A stretch of DNA of 64,000 nt from Amoebophrya sp. A120. Lineage: Eukaryota > Sar > Dinophyceae > Syndiniales > Amoebophryaceae. The position numbers and the translations under genes are program-made. The notes under the pieces are model-generated. The model saw only the letters and a list, made by a program, of their open reading frames with translations, did no database searches and was not told the DNA's origin. Below are positions 1 through 10,139 of this stretch, in pieces. Numbering within the stretch: the stretch's first letter is position 1; every line of letters begins with the position of its first letter. The stretch is taken from contig CAJINV010000004.1 of the NCBI GenBank assembly GCA_905178155.1, forward strand, positions 6,702,933-6,766,932, read 5' to 3'.

Positions 1-1
1 T

Positions 2-904
2 GACACGGCCAGGGACGACCCCTTTCCCAACGAAGTAGTGACCACGGGTCCAGGCGGCAATTCCAGCAGCTCCACCGGTGGGGAGGGGCGGCCGCCCGTC
101 GCGCCCGGCGGGACGAACAAGCAGAGTACAACTTCTTCTGGTGGTGCCGGTGCCCCCCCAGCCCCACCGATGGAACCCGTCGCAGAAGGGACAGACGAGA
201 AGAGCCAGGGGGAGCCTCCAGCCTCAACATCAGCACCGCCGGAGGAAACAGCGCCGCCGCCACCGGTAGAGGACGGTGTAGTAGTTGCAACGAAAGTAGA
301 AAGTGAAAATCCTCCGGCGGCAACCGCGCCTGCCGGTCCGCCGGCGGACGGCGAAACAATAGCAGCGGAGGGCAAGAAGCCGTCCAAGGAAGAACCGTCA
401 CCCGGGGAAAGCAACGCATCACCAGCAGCAGTTGACGCAAAAGCGCCTGACGGATCCGCGAAAAATACGTCGTCTAGTTGTACTGCAGCCCCGACGGGTG
501 CCGTAAAAGGGAAAGCGGCGGAGGCTGCTCCGGCGGAGGAGCCGAGTGGTGCGAAAACGGAACAGGAACCCAGCAGCAGTACGAGTGCCAAAGTAGACCC
601 AGCACCTGCTAGCGGCTCCAAGGACCACCAGGGCGCAGCTGCTAGTGCAGGAAAAAAAGACGCTACAGCTGGTGCGAGCAAGAAAGACACAACAGATGCG
701 GGTGAGAAAACTTCTCCCTCTCCTGCGCCCCCGGGTTCGAGTCCGCCGGATTCCCCGACCTCGTCTTCCTCGGACAACTCTCCCGCGAGCTCGTCTCCGT
801 CGGGATCGGGGTCCGGATCCTCCGACAGCTCTGAATCAGATTCGTCGCCAGCGTCGAAAAAAACCGGAAGCGAGGAGCCGGCATCCCCGGCGGGGAAGAA
901 GTAA
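2..904 (+). CDS. Low-complexity Ser/Pro/Ala/Gly-rich protein, C-terminal part
   Basis: Frame 2 is open from the left edge to a TAA at 902-904, so this is the 3' end of a gene that begins outside the window. About 300 residues are visible, almost entirely Ser, Pro, Ala, Gly, Glu and Lys, with runs of Ser near the end (around residues 245-285) and a basic tail. There is no recognisable domain, membrane segment or repeated cysteine pattern. Such composition is typical of intrinsically disordered tails, and no function can be assigned. The strongly biased codon usage in one frame and the clean stop support real coding. The spacer 905-1801 that follows is AT-richer and holds no convincing gene. 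Confidence 0.6.
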   Translation, partial: DTARDDPFPNEVVTTGPGGNSSSSTGGEGRPPVAPGGTNKQSTTSSGGAGAPPAPPMEPVAEGTDEKSQGEPPASTSAPPEETAPPPPVEDGVVVATKVESENPPAATAPAGPPADGETIAAEGKKPSKEEPSPGESNASPAAVDAKAPDGSAKNTSSSCTAAPTGAVKGKAAEAAPAEEPSGAKTEQEPSSSTSAKVDPAPASGSKDHQGAAASAGKKDATAGASKKDTTDAGEKTSPSPAPPGSSPPDSPTSSSSDNSPASSSPSGSGSGSSDSSESDSSPASKKTGSEEPASPAGKK

Positions 905-1801
905 GGGCGGTGGTGGAGGTGCTCTGTAGGTGGTGAAACCCTGGGTCAATTAGTAGAACCAGGTTAAAACTAAAGATTGTTGATTCGATAATATGCTTAG
1001 GCACAAATAAACACCGTAAAATAGTACTACAATCCTAATTCATTGCAGTTCTTCCTCGATTGAGGTCGACAAACACACAACGAAAAAGGTTAAACTTGAT
1101 GATGCGTTATTTCTGGTATTTATTTTCACTTCCTGGATTTGGATTCTGCATTTGCTTTACACTCAACGAAACGTAAAAATGGTGAGTCCTGTGATATCAG
1201 ATAGTCCCAATAAGATGAAAAACGGACGCGCAGTCTCAGTCACGTTTTGGGAACAAATTTCACGAAGTCCGAGGTACACAAGACTTGTTATCGCGCTAAG
1301 TTAAAGTTTGCACTGGAACATCTGAAGGTATACGCACTGTTTTTTATGACTTACATCAGATCGAGATCGACGGGGACGTGCTGTTACAGAGGCTTGGTCT
1401 GAAGCGAAATAAACAAGGGACAGCGGATTCGGATTTCTCAGTGCAGATTGCAAGAACTCCTTCGTACAACTATGAAGCCTTGCTGCATACTTACAGGAGA
1501 TAAGTTCAGGCGACACCGCCCTCAGAGTCTACTTATCTGTTCTGCAGCATGGTCTTCTATTGATTGTTGAGATCTCCGCCTGAGACGAGGAGCCATTTGG
1601 AGAGAAAGAGCCACCACAGTCTTGTAAAAGTGCAGTCCAATAAATATAGATAATGTGAGAGACGGGAGGACCCGACCAAAACAAAGAGAAGACGAAGAGG
1701 TGAACGAGAAGAGTATAGAAGAATGACATGATCAATCAACACGACAGCACAAAAATTAATAGATATCAGCACGTACAACTGCGTAGAAGAAGCTAAGCAA
1801 G
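905..1801. other. Intergenic spacer
   Basis: AT-richer than the flanking genes, with only short shadow frames. I see no introner-like element and no RNA gene. It presumably contains the 3' UTR of the upstream gene and the 5' leader of the gene at 1802. Confidence 0.5.
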
Positions 1802-3597
1802 ATGCGTCTGCGCGGCAATTACATTGCTTCGCAGGTCGTCGTTGCTGCGATCCTGCTCAGCTGTACAACTACGGCCAAAGCGCTTTCTCCGGTAGTAGGG
1901 GAAGAAGAGTATGCGGATGAGCCAGTACTATCTGCGGTTCGTGGTGGCGCCCCCGCCAAGAAGCGGGGGGGGGGTCGGGGGACCTCCTCTTCCATGATGG
2001 AAACCGGGATGCAGCCGCTCGGACAAGGCCAGCAACAGCATCACGGGACTGGACACGCACGAGACCACAAACCCAACCAGCACCAGCTGCAGACAGGCGG
2101 TGGCACCTACTTTGATCAGCACCAGCTGCAGAGAGGCGGTGGCACCTACTTTGATCAGCACCAGCTGTAGAGAGGCGGTGGCACCTACTTTGACGATGAG
2201 GCCCAGGATCATCGACAGGATCATGGCGGCCAGCATCAGAATCACGGGGCTGGACACGCACGAGACCACATACCCGGACTCGGACATCAAGGCCGTCACG
2301 GGGCTAGCCACCAGGGTCCAGAACCGGAGCGAGAACCGTCTCCCAAGAGGCGCCCCAATCCACTACTAGCTGGCCCTGACGGAAATCAACGACGACAACC
2401 ACCTACGCATAACCAGGACATCAAGGACCTCTTGCCCGCTGCGCGGCATCAGGAGCGGAAAGAACTCGCGCACGAGCTCTTCAAGGTGGGCCCCACCCCC
2501 ATCGACCCAATCGTAGCAGGGGTGCGTGCGCTGCGCGAAAACTTAGAAGCTGCTGCTGAAGAATTAAGATCAACGGTAGGAGGAGCTATCGTCGAGTTGA
2601 AGAAGCAAAAAGCTGAAGTCACCATCTCTAACTTCGCTTCCGAGCACAGCACGAAGGCGAAGCTACTGATCCATACAATCGAGGAACTTATCTCCCAGAA
2701 GTAAACAGGCAGGTCATATTTGTATACGCAAACCTAAAAAAATATTTATGGAGAAAAAATCTGTGTTGCATTCCCTATCTAGACCTCATAATATGGGCTC
2801 GCCCATGACAGAACTTTTTCCATTTATTTTTGCAGTACAAATTATATGCCTTGCCTGATGTCTTTTTCTATGGGATAACGCTTCACACTGCAATGAACTA
2901 CGTGCACAAATTTGTCGAACCCCTACCCAAATTCGTAATTCCATTGCATGACCACGACAAAGAGTACATCTCCGAGCTACAAAAAGCGGTGGCTGATTTA
3001 CACACGGTGGTCCAGCACAAGCTCAAGCATGAGCCGAAACACGGGACCCATCACCAGAACAATCACGCGGGAGAAGATCATGATGAACCGGACAAGGAAC
3101 AGCACCCGGACGGGTGTCACGTCGACCTCAACGCTGCTGGTGCAACGCACCCACGTCGTTGGCAGCGGCATTCGCAGGGACAGTCATTCGCGCAAGTTGG
3201 CCCAGCTGGTTCCGTCTTGATCTCGAACGACGAACATGCCGGTCAAGCGCAATCCGAGGGCGAAAACGAGGAACAAGAAGCGGCTCTGGACTCGCAGACG
3301 GTCTCGCACATCAACAACGGCTTTTCCTCCCTCCACGACCAGGCGACGACCTTCACAACCGACGAGGAAATGCAGGTCACGGACGCGTATCTAGTGCAAA
3401 GGTATCGCACTCGTCCTAATTGCAGTCATGCATGACAAAACTCGCCTCTTAGGTCAGTCAGTATTACATATTCCATCATTTTTTCTCCACCCACTGATGT
3501 GCGATACTTTTGCGTAATGCATAACGTGGCTTCGAGCACCGATTCGGCCACGTCGAGCTCGTCCTTCGCGGCAACCCCGACTTCGTCCGATCCGTGA
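1802..3597 (+). CDS. Secreted His/Gln-rich protein with in-frame TAG and one introner
   Basis: The ATG at 1802 opens a predicted signal peptide (basic MRLR start, hydrophobic VVVAAILLSC, cleavage near TAKA-LS). The mature part is rich in His, Gln, Gly and Asp. A 39-bp tandem repeat at 2081-2195 encodes a QLQ-GGGTYFDQH unit; in the third copy CTGCAG has become CTGTAG, giving a TAG at 2168-2170, after which the same frame stays open to 2701. A helical Glu/Lys/Ala-rich part follows (2432-2701). An intron at about 2702-2835 and introner A at 3388-3528 complete the model, ending TGA at 3595-3597. With the TAG read through, the exons sum to 1521 nt (507 codons including both stops). The gene may be a pseudogene, a truncated 122-residue protein, or a sequence variant. 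No known family recognised. Confidence 0.5.
2081..2195 (+). repeat. 39-bp tandem repeat, about 3 copies
   Basis: Units begin at 2081, 2120 and 2159 (caccagctg..). Copies are near-identical; the third differs by the C-to-T change that creates the in-frame TAG at 2168. Confidence 0.9.
2702..2835 (+). other. Probable intron with atypical junctions
   Basis: The frame stops at TAA 2702-2704 and reopens in another frame after a pyrimidine-rich TTTTTGCAG. A strict GT-AG cut (2701-2835) shifts the frame into a stop. Only removal of 134 nt (TA..AG or GT..CA) keeps both halves in frame. Alternatively the second half is a separate gene starting near 2893. Confidence 0.4.
3388..3528. mobile_element. Introner-like intron, family A
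   Basis: Ends carry the family A inverted repeat (tatctagtgcaaaggtatcg / gatacttttgcgtaatgcata). The flanking direct repeat is imperfect (acgcg/acgtg). It contains the internal catgacaaa motif. Removing 141 nt keeps the frame and links to the last 23 codons. Confidence 0.75.
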
Positions 3598-4683
3598 GGT
3601 GGGAGAGCGGACATGGAAGTCTCCTTCAGTGACCGGCTTCATCATCAGTCGCCGGCGACGAGGGGATTCAGATTTTTGTTGCATTCGCTTTCATACTAAA
3701 CTATGTATTACTTTACAAATTCAAATCAAAATCAAATTGAAGATCAGTGGTCGTGTCTCGTTATGATTTTTGTCCGGGCTGTGGCCCAATTTTTGTCGGG
3801 AAAGGTAAACGTCAGAAAAAGAAAATCAAAATTCGAAAATAGAATTCGTAACGAACAGAACCAACTGTGCCAACTTTTTTACATCTCCCCAAGGGAGAAC
3901 CCGCAACATGATTGAAGATTTTTTTATAAAATCATGAAGATGATGAACACGCAACATTTCATATACATATTTCAAAATGCACATCATGTACAGAATAAGA
4001 ATCAAGGGTGGGTGTGGGTGACTGAAGAGTCAATTCCACATCGACGAGAAGATGAGCCGCGGCGCTAAATAAGCAGTTCTCTGCTCTGTTGCGTTCCCGC
4101 GACACCAGCATCACGGTGGAGAAAAAGTGTATAGGGTTGTTTTTCGTTTTGAAGATCTTTTTTCTACGCTTGCTACGAAAATGTTTCCCCTGCGGCGGGG
4201 TCGTGAACTCCGATCGCGTTTGCGCGGTGGATGCTCCCCTCCTGGTACGACATATTGGATCTATTCGCTGATAGTGTATGGCTATGGTACGATTATCCTC
4301 GTCGTCTCACATCGTTTGCTTCAAAGCCGCACCCAGTTTCCTAGCTGGGCGCGTGGAACAAGACTAGATATGAACGTAAACGCAGTGTAATCTTTCCTTT
4401 CGTTCATGGAGATGATGGACGACTTATGCGTTCGGAGAGAATAAAGAGCGCGGAAGTCTTGTGAGCAAACCCCGATTTTTCAAACGAGAGAGGCAGGAGT
4501 TGTATCCGACAACCGAGTAGATGGGCTTTCTAGGTTGACATTGTTCTATGTTTGTGTTGTCGTCTACCGGCTCCTTCTCCTTCTACAGTTGTACTTCTAG
4601 CTCCTACAACTGGCTACAGCGTTTCAGGTACTGCTTATTTTCTCGAGAATTATCGCATTAGCCTTCCAACAGCCACGGAATTA
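3598..4683. other. Intergenic spacer
   Basis: No supported gene. A frame at 4181-4390 could give a 69-residue basic peptide with one hydrophobic stretch (YWIYSLIVYGYGTIILVV), but nothing else supports it. No repeats of the introner families. Confidence 0.45.
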
Positions 4684-7600
4684 ATGGCCACCCGTCCTCC
4701 CGAGGCAAAAGCAAAACCCCGGCACCCGCGCGCGCGCCCCCAGCCGCAGGTCGCCACGCCCCCGGCCGATGTTGAGCTGCGCGACAGCAAAGACAGCCTC
4801 GCTCGTCCCGACGCTCTGGGCGGTGCCTCCGGGCAACTACCGGCCGAACAGCAAGAGGAAAGCCTGCTGGAGGAACTCGAAGATGGCGTCGTCGGGTTTT
4901 TCAACCGGATGTTCGGCGCAGGAGTCGCGTCGCCCAGCGACGCCGCCAACGAAGACGCGTCGAACGCGATACAGAGCCCCACCACGTTCGTGGATGGCAA
5001 AACGGACGCGCGCAGCCCAGTCGGGGACAGGAGTCCAGCCGCGGCGAGTTCGAGGTCGGAGTCTGTTGGAAAAAAAGGACGTCGTAATCGGGGTGTTGCA
5101 GGAGAAGAAGAATTACAAGCAAAGTTTTTCACGGAGCAGGAGGGCCGCGAGCAAAGAACAGACGCTGAACAACAGCTTGTGGATCATAATCGGGAAGATG
5201 GGCCGCTGCTGATGTCCTCTCGACAACCTAGTTACAGCCCGGACAGGGAGCTGCAAGAAAACAATAGTTACGGATTCGTTGCTTCTGGCGGTACTTCTAC
5301 AGCTGTTCAACGAGGACGACGAGCAGGGGGAATAAAGGCCAACGCGCTGGTGCAACAAGGTCTTCTGAACGAGTCGTCCTCTTCTGCTGTGGAGCTAGAG
5401 CAGCACGACAGCGTTTCGGAAGATGTGGTCTCCAAGTCCGGGCAGGCGGGCCGGGGTCGTGCGCGGGACAAGGTGGACCAACCAAGGGGAAAGCTGTGGA
5501 CGCGGTCCAAGCTGCCCCAGCAGCGGGGTTACGACAATACGACGACGTCACAGTCACCGTTGATGTTCCCCGCAGCTCAACAGCGAGGACATCAGCAGGA
5601 GCTGCTCTACTCCGGGAAGCCGAAGCAACCCCAGCAGGTTCTTTTCCAGCGGTCCAAGGCTGCGCAGCTGGAGCGAATGCTGCGAGAGGCCAACAGTCTG
5701 ATCAGCTCCTCCGCGACTGGGGGTTCGGACCGCGAGAACCTGCGAGACTTGGCCTCGGTCCTGATGAGCAGTTACCACGAAGAAGACGAGCAGGAGGCGG
5801 ACCACGACGCAGACGACCGGACCGGCGCACGAGGACATCTTCTTCAACCGCACCAGAAATTTTGGTCTTCCTCCAACGAACGGACGAACGCGAAGACGAA
5901 AGCCAAGTTGGAATTGCTGAAGCTGAATCTCTATGAATCGCAAAAGTATCGTACTAGTGTAAATCGCAATACAAATTCGCTCAGCATGACAACGGGAATT
6001 TGTCATGCCGTTTTGCCTTGGGATGGATATTTGTATATGCATGTTTGCAATGACTGCGAGTGCGATACTTTTGCACAGGATAATCTCGAGGCCCGGGACC
6101 GGGCTTATGACACGCAATTCGAGAGTATGAGAGCGCACATCAACCCGCCGTTATTTGTCATGCAAAATCCGAAGTAGAAATCCAGTACAGTTGCAGCCCT
6201 GTAGCATTGTTGGCATGACAAATGCTGGAAGCCCAAAAAGCACTACAGTCGGCGCATAAGAAATTTGTCATGCACAGGCTCCACATGTGCTAGCGTTTAT
6301 ATTGCTGTTCAAGAGTCATGCACTCCAAAAGCGGGGGAAGTTGTGCACTCTCATAAAGAAGGCGATCGGCAATCTGAAGGAAGTACTGATGACCCAGGGC
6401 CAAATTTTCCAAGAAAGTTTGGACGCAGCCAAGGAGCAGCACAAACTGCGGGAGGAGGGGCTGGCGCAGGAGCTGCAGGTGAAAAGCGAGGAAACGGCGA
6501 AGTTGCAGCTCGAGCTGGAGCAGAAGGGGAGGCAGTTGGCCGATATCAAGAGCAAAAATGTCTGGGTCTGGAAAAATGCAACTTGTGATGCTGCATTTGG
6601 ATTCCAGAAAAATCTGTATTGCATGAGCAGCAAATGCAAAGGGAACGCGATTCTTGCTACCCGGAGAGGGCGTTTGTCATGCGGAATAGGCATCGAGATG
6701 CCCTCAAAACATCTGTGATGCTAGGGCATGCATCACCGACATCATGGCTCATGCAAAACGTGCATGACAAGTCTCAGAATCTTCCAGACCCGGACATATT
6801 TGCACTGCATAGCCGACTCGCAGGCGCAACACAAGGAACTGGAGCTGCGGTACGCCGCTATCAATTGCAAATATGTCTGGGTCTGGAAGGTGGAAACTTG
6901 TCATGGTAAATCTGAAGCATGCAGAAATCTGTGTTGCATGAGTGCCAAAAGCTGTCCACTTTTGAGAAAGTTGGAAGGGAGTTTCTCATGCAGGATAGGC
7001 ATGGCAGAGACCTCGCAGAGTCCGTCGTGCTACGTCCCGCATTCCAGACCTCATGGGTCAGGGAAAATCTGCATGACAAGTTTACACTTTTCCAGACCCA
7101 GACATTTTTGCACTTGATAGCCGCCCTGTGGAAGCAGTTCGAAAGTGCGCAGGATGTGTTGCTGGCGCAGACCGGCGGCCGGGTCGTTTATCAAGGGGAG
7201 AGAAAGACAGCCGATAAAGTTTCTTCGAGCAGGAGTCCGAAGAAAAAGAAGAAAAGTACCAACAAGAAGAGCGGCTACAGTAGTACAAGCAGCTCCAGTG
7301 GCCGCGACGAGTACAAAAAGCAGAAACGGACGAGTCCAGAAACTCAATCTGCCAAGAAGAAAAGCAGAAATAAGCGAAGAACGGCGGAACAGAGCAACGT
7401 GATCCGCGAGTATTTTCAGCGTTGGATTGACATCGTAGCGCACAAAGCAGCTACTTCGCGACGCCGGGGAGTCGGTGATGAAGAGCGGACGTCTACCATT
7501 GTTCCGCCTTCGCTAACCTCCTTCACAACCATCGGCACACCGCAGCAGCTGCGCCACACGACGACCCGCTACGATGAAAGCGATTCCGATTCCTCTTCCC

Positions 7601-9107
7601 TGGCCGCTTATCAATCGCAAATATCGTGTCTGCCTTTGGAAGATTGCAAGATTTGTGATGTAGATTTTCCATGACCCATGAGGTCTGGTATGGAGGACAG
7701 AGCATGACAGATTCTGCGACAGTCCTATCATGCCTATCCTGCATGAGAAACTTTCTCTGACATTCACATTCATCAAAAGTGGACAACTTATGATAATCAT
7801 GCAACACAGCTTTTTTCACAATCCGGACTTAGCATCACAAGTTGCATTCTTCCAGACCCAGACATATTTGCAATGCATACCGCCTTCGCAGGCTCGTTCC
7901 GCAACCCGAAGAACAGTACAACTTTCGAGCGGGACCAGGCGAAAGCTCGAATGCTTGCCGCGGAGGTATCAAATGCAAGTATGTCTGTGTCTGGAAGGAT
8001 GCAGAGGTTTGTGATGCAGCTTTGGCATGACCCAGAAGGGCTACCATGCACGCCCTAGCATCACAGGTTTTGAGAAGGTCAGTCTCTTGATGCGTAATCC
8101 GCATGACAACGCCCTTCTTTCGGTGGCCAGAAATGTGCAACTTTTGGCCTCCATGCATGACAGATTTTTGTGTGATGTGAAATGCGCATCACAAGGTCGC
8201 ATCTTTCCATACCCAGACATATTTGCAATGCATAGGAGGCCGCGCAAAGCAAATTGTTCAAAGGGCCTAGTTCGTCAGTGCGGGCGTCGGACGGAAGCAG
8301 GTACAGGAAGGACAACGGCGGAAGAAGTCGAAGCAGGGACAACTACGAGGGACAACGACTGGAGAAGATGACAGGAGGAGCACAACAAACAGGTTCTACT
8401 CGTCGTGAACAAGTAGAGGCTGCTGCGCGGGTGAGGAGTAGTACTACATCCCGAACTTCGTCTGTGAAGCAAATCGAGCGCGAACTGGAGAACGAGAAGC
8501 TCGGGATCGTCAGTGCGGCCAGTCGCGAACCAAAGTTGATATCAAGTGCAAAAATGTCCGGGTCTGGAAAAGTCGAACTTGTAATGCGTGTCTTGCGTTC
8601 CTGGAAAATCTGTGTTGCACGAGCAGCAAAAGAGAAGCTTTCTTTGTCATGCAAAAACGCAATTTGTAATTCGTCAGAAAGCGTCTCAAAAACTTGTCAT
8701 GCTTGGCTGCCATTGGAAGCGCTTCAATCATCCACATTTTGGCATCACAAGTTTCCAGACCCAGACATTTTTGCATTTCATAGCTGAAAGCCGCGGACAA
8801 AGTTGTGGAGAAAGGAAACTTTGTCTACTCGGCTTCTTCAAGGTTGGAGAATGCAGAGCGGGATCGAAGTAGAACTGACGACAAGGACCAGAATCATCAA
8901 AATTCCACTTCTAGTACCACGCAGCTAGATCGACTACGAGGACCACAGGCTAGTTCGGTACAACGAGATGGTGGCCGCACAATGGTGGTTTCGGTGCCCA
9001 CCCGATCTCCGTCCCCGAACGTGCGTGCGCAGGACCGAGAAAATGCGCGCAGCTTTTTGCAAGCCATGCGGACGACGTCCACGGAGAGGACTAGCGGACC
9101 GAGTTGA
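4684..9107 (+). CDS. Coiled-coil / Lys-Ser-rich protein of unknown function, 8 exons
   Basis: The start is the first ATG of the long frame (4684). Exons 4684-5931, 6088-6125, 6355-6543, 6817-6858, 7125-7607, 7884-7966, 8240-8539 and 8788-9107 sum to 2703 nt (900 residues), ending TGA. All seven introns are introner-like. The first ~415 residues are disordered and polar. A coiled coil follows (about residues 430-500; LKEVLMTQGQIFQES, KLQLELEQKG), then a Lys/Ser-rich nuclear-localisation-like block ([14 protein letters not shown]) and charged helices (QIERELENEKLG). No catalytic domain is visible. Composition suggests a structural, cytoskeletal or nuclear scaffold, but that is only inference. 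The gene is odd in having five family C introners within 2.3 kb. Confidence 0.7.
5932..6087. mobile_element. Introner-like intron, family A
   Basis: Direct repeat aatctc on both sides. Starts tatgaatcgcaaaagtatcg, ends gatacttttgcacaggat. 156 nt, so the host frame stays open through it. Internal atttgtcatgc present. Confidence 0.85.
6126..6354. mobile_element. Introner-like intron, family B (degenerate)
   Basis: Starts tatgagagcgcac, ends gttgtgcactctcat, the family B inverted repeat. Direct repeat weak or absent, so the boundary is set by the exon phase (GAG AG|A AAG). Internal catgacaaat and atttgtcatgc. Confidence 0.75.
6544..6816. mobile_element. Introner-like intron, family C
   Basis: Direct repeat gccga. 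Starts tatcaagagcaaaaatgtct, ends gacccggacatatttgca..cata. Joins ..RQLA to DSQAQHKELEL, restoring the coiled coil. Confidence 0.85.
6859..7124. mobile_element. Introner-like intron, family C
   Basis: Direct repeat gccgc. Ends tatcaattgcaaatatgtct and cagacatttttgcacttgata. Only 42 nt of exon separate it from the previous element. Confidence 0.85.
7608..7883. mobile_element. Introner-like intron, family C
   Basis: Direct repeat ccgc. Starts tatcaatcgcaaatatcg, ends cagacatatttgcaatgcat. Joins SSSLAA to FAGSFRN. Confidence 0.85.
7967..8239. mobile_element. Introner-like intron, family C
   Basis: Direct repeat ggagg. Starts tatcaaatgcaagtatgtct, ends catatttgcaatgcata. Joins MLAAEA to AQSKLFKG. 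Confidence 0.85.
8540..8787. mobile_element. Introner-like intron, family C
   Basis: Direct repeat tga only. Starts tatcaagtgcaaaaatgtcc, ends cagacatttttgcatttcat. Joins EPKL to KAADKVVEKG. Confidence 0.8.
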
Positions 9108-10139
9108 GGAAAATTCCGTTTGTTGGAAGTAGTACTACGAGCCAGTACCCCGGCCTGGTTTTCCGTTTCGGTGCTCTCCTGACCTCGGTTTCGCGTTCTT
9201 AATTTTGCTAAACACCACCGCCAAATTCTGAGCTTTAATGAGAATATAGCTGGTCTTCATTCTGCGCCGGTGCGGGATAGTGCATACTGCAGCGCAATGA
9301 GTTCTTTGGCTCAAGATTAAATAAGGACTGTAGCATTACCGCGTATAATTAGTTTGTCAGAATGAGCGCAGGCATGTGGTCTGATACCCATCCTGTTCTT
9401 GGCCTTGCACTCAGCGAGAGGGCCTGGTCTCTCGCCCTGCTCAAGGAAGTGTTGTTCCTCCTGTTGCAGCGTTCTGGTTTCGTTCTGATGATCATCGCAC
9501 GGTCACCATATCGTACAAGCAATCTAGGATCGTGATGAAAACGAAAATCAAGGGAATGGTTGATGTCATCGTGCAAAAAAAATCGTACAACTCGTCGCTT
9601 TATCATCATGTACAAGCTAGTTAGCAGTAGCTTGTCTGACATCACATGACATCACATACGTACACATGGCATTCACGACTATCGTGCAGCTTTCGTTCAG
9701 ATTTCGTGCAGTGGCGGAATGAAAGTCTTTCTCATGAGTGGTCGTGGTGAAAATGAAATGCGAAGACGCCCACGGCATAGACATTGGTACAGGCAGCTTT
9801 GATGATTCACATTGACTTTCTTTTCATGCCTAAACATGCGACCAGGATCGCTTTCGCTGGATACACTTCGGTTGCATCATCAGATTGCCCATACCCCCCA
9901 GTAGTAGTGCCTCCTGACATCGGTTTCCTCCCCTGTCGTCGTTTTGCTCTTGCTAGTCGTGGTAGCATCTTGGACGAGCTACAATCCGTGAACAAAATCG
10001 AAAAAACTTTTGGTGAAGATGAAAATCGGTACAACTACTTAAGTTCACCTTCGGCGTTGTTCCAGTTTTTTCGTACACTTAAAAACAGGTCCTCTGAAAT
10101 AAAGAGACAACTACCACCGCTCGATACTAGTATAGTACC
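9108..10139. other. Intergenic spacer with spliced-leader-like 11-mer
   Basis: No gene supported; the frame 9784-10143 has no recognisable content and probably is 5' leader. At 9305-9315 the sequence TTTGGCTCAAG equals the 3' end of the known dinoflagellate spliced leader (..CCATTTTGGCTCAAG). Confidence 0.4.
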
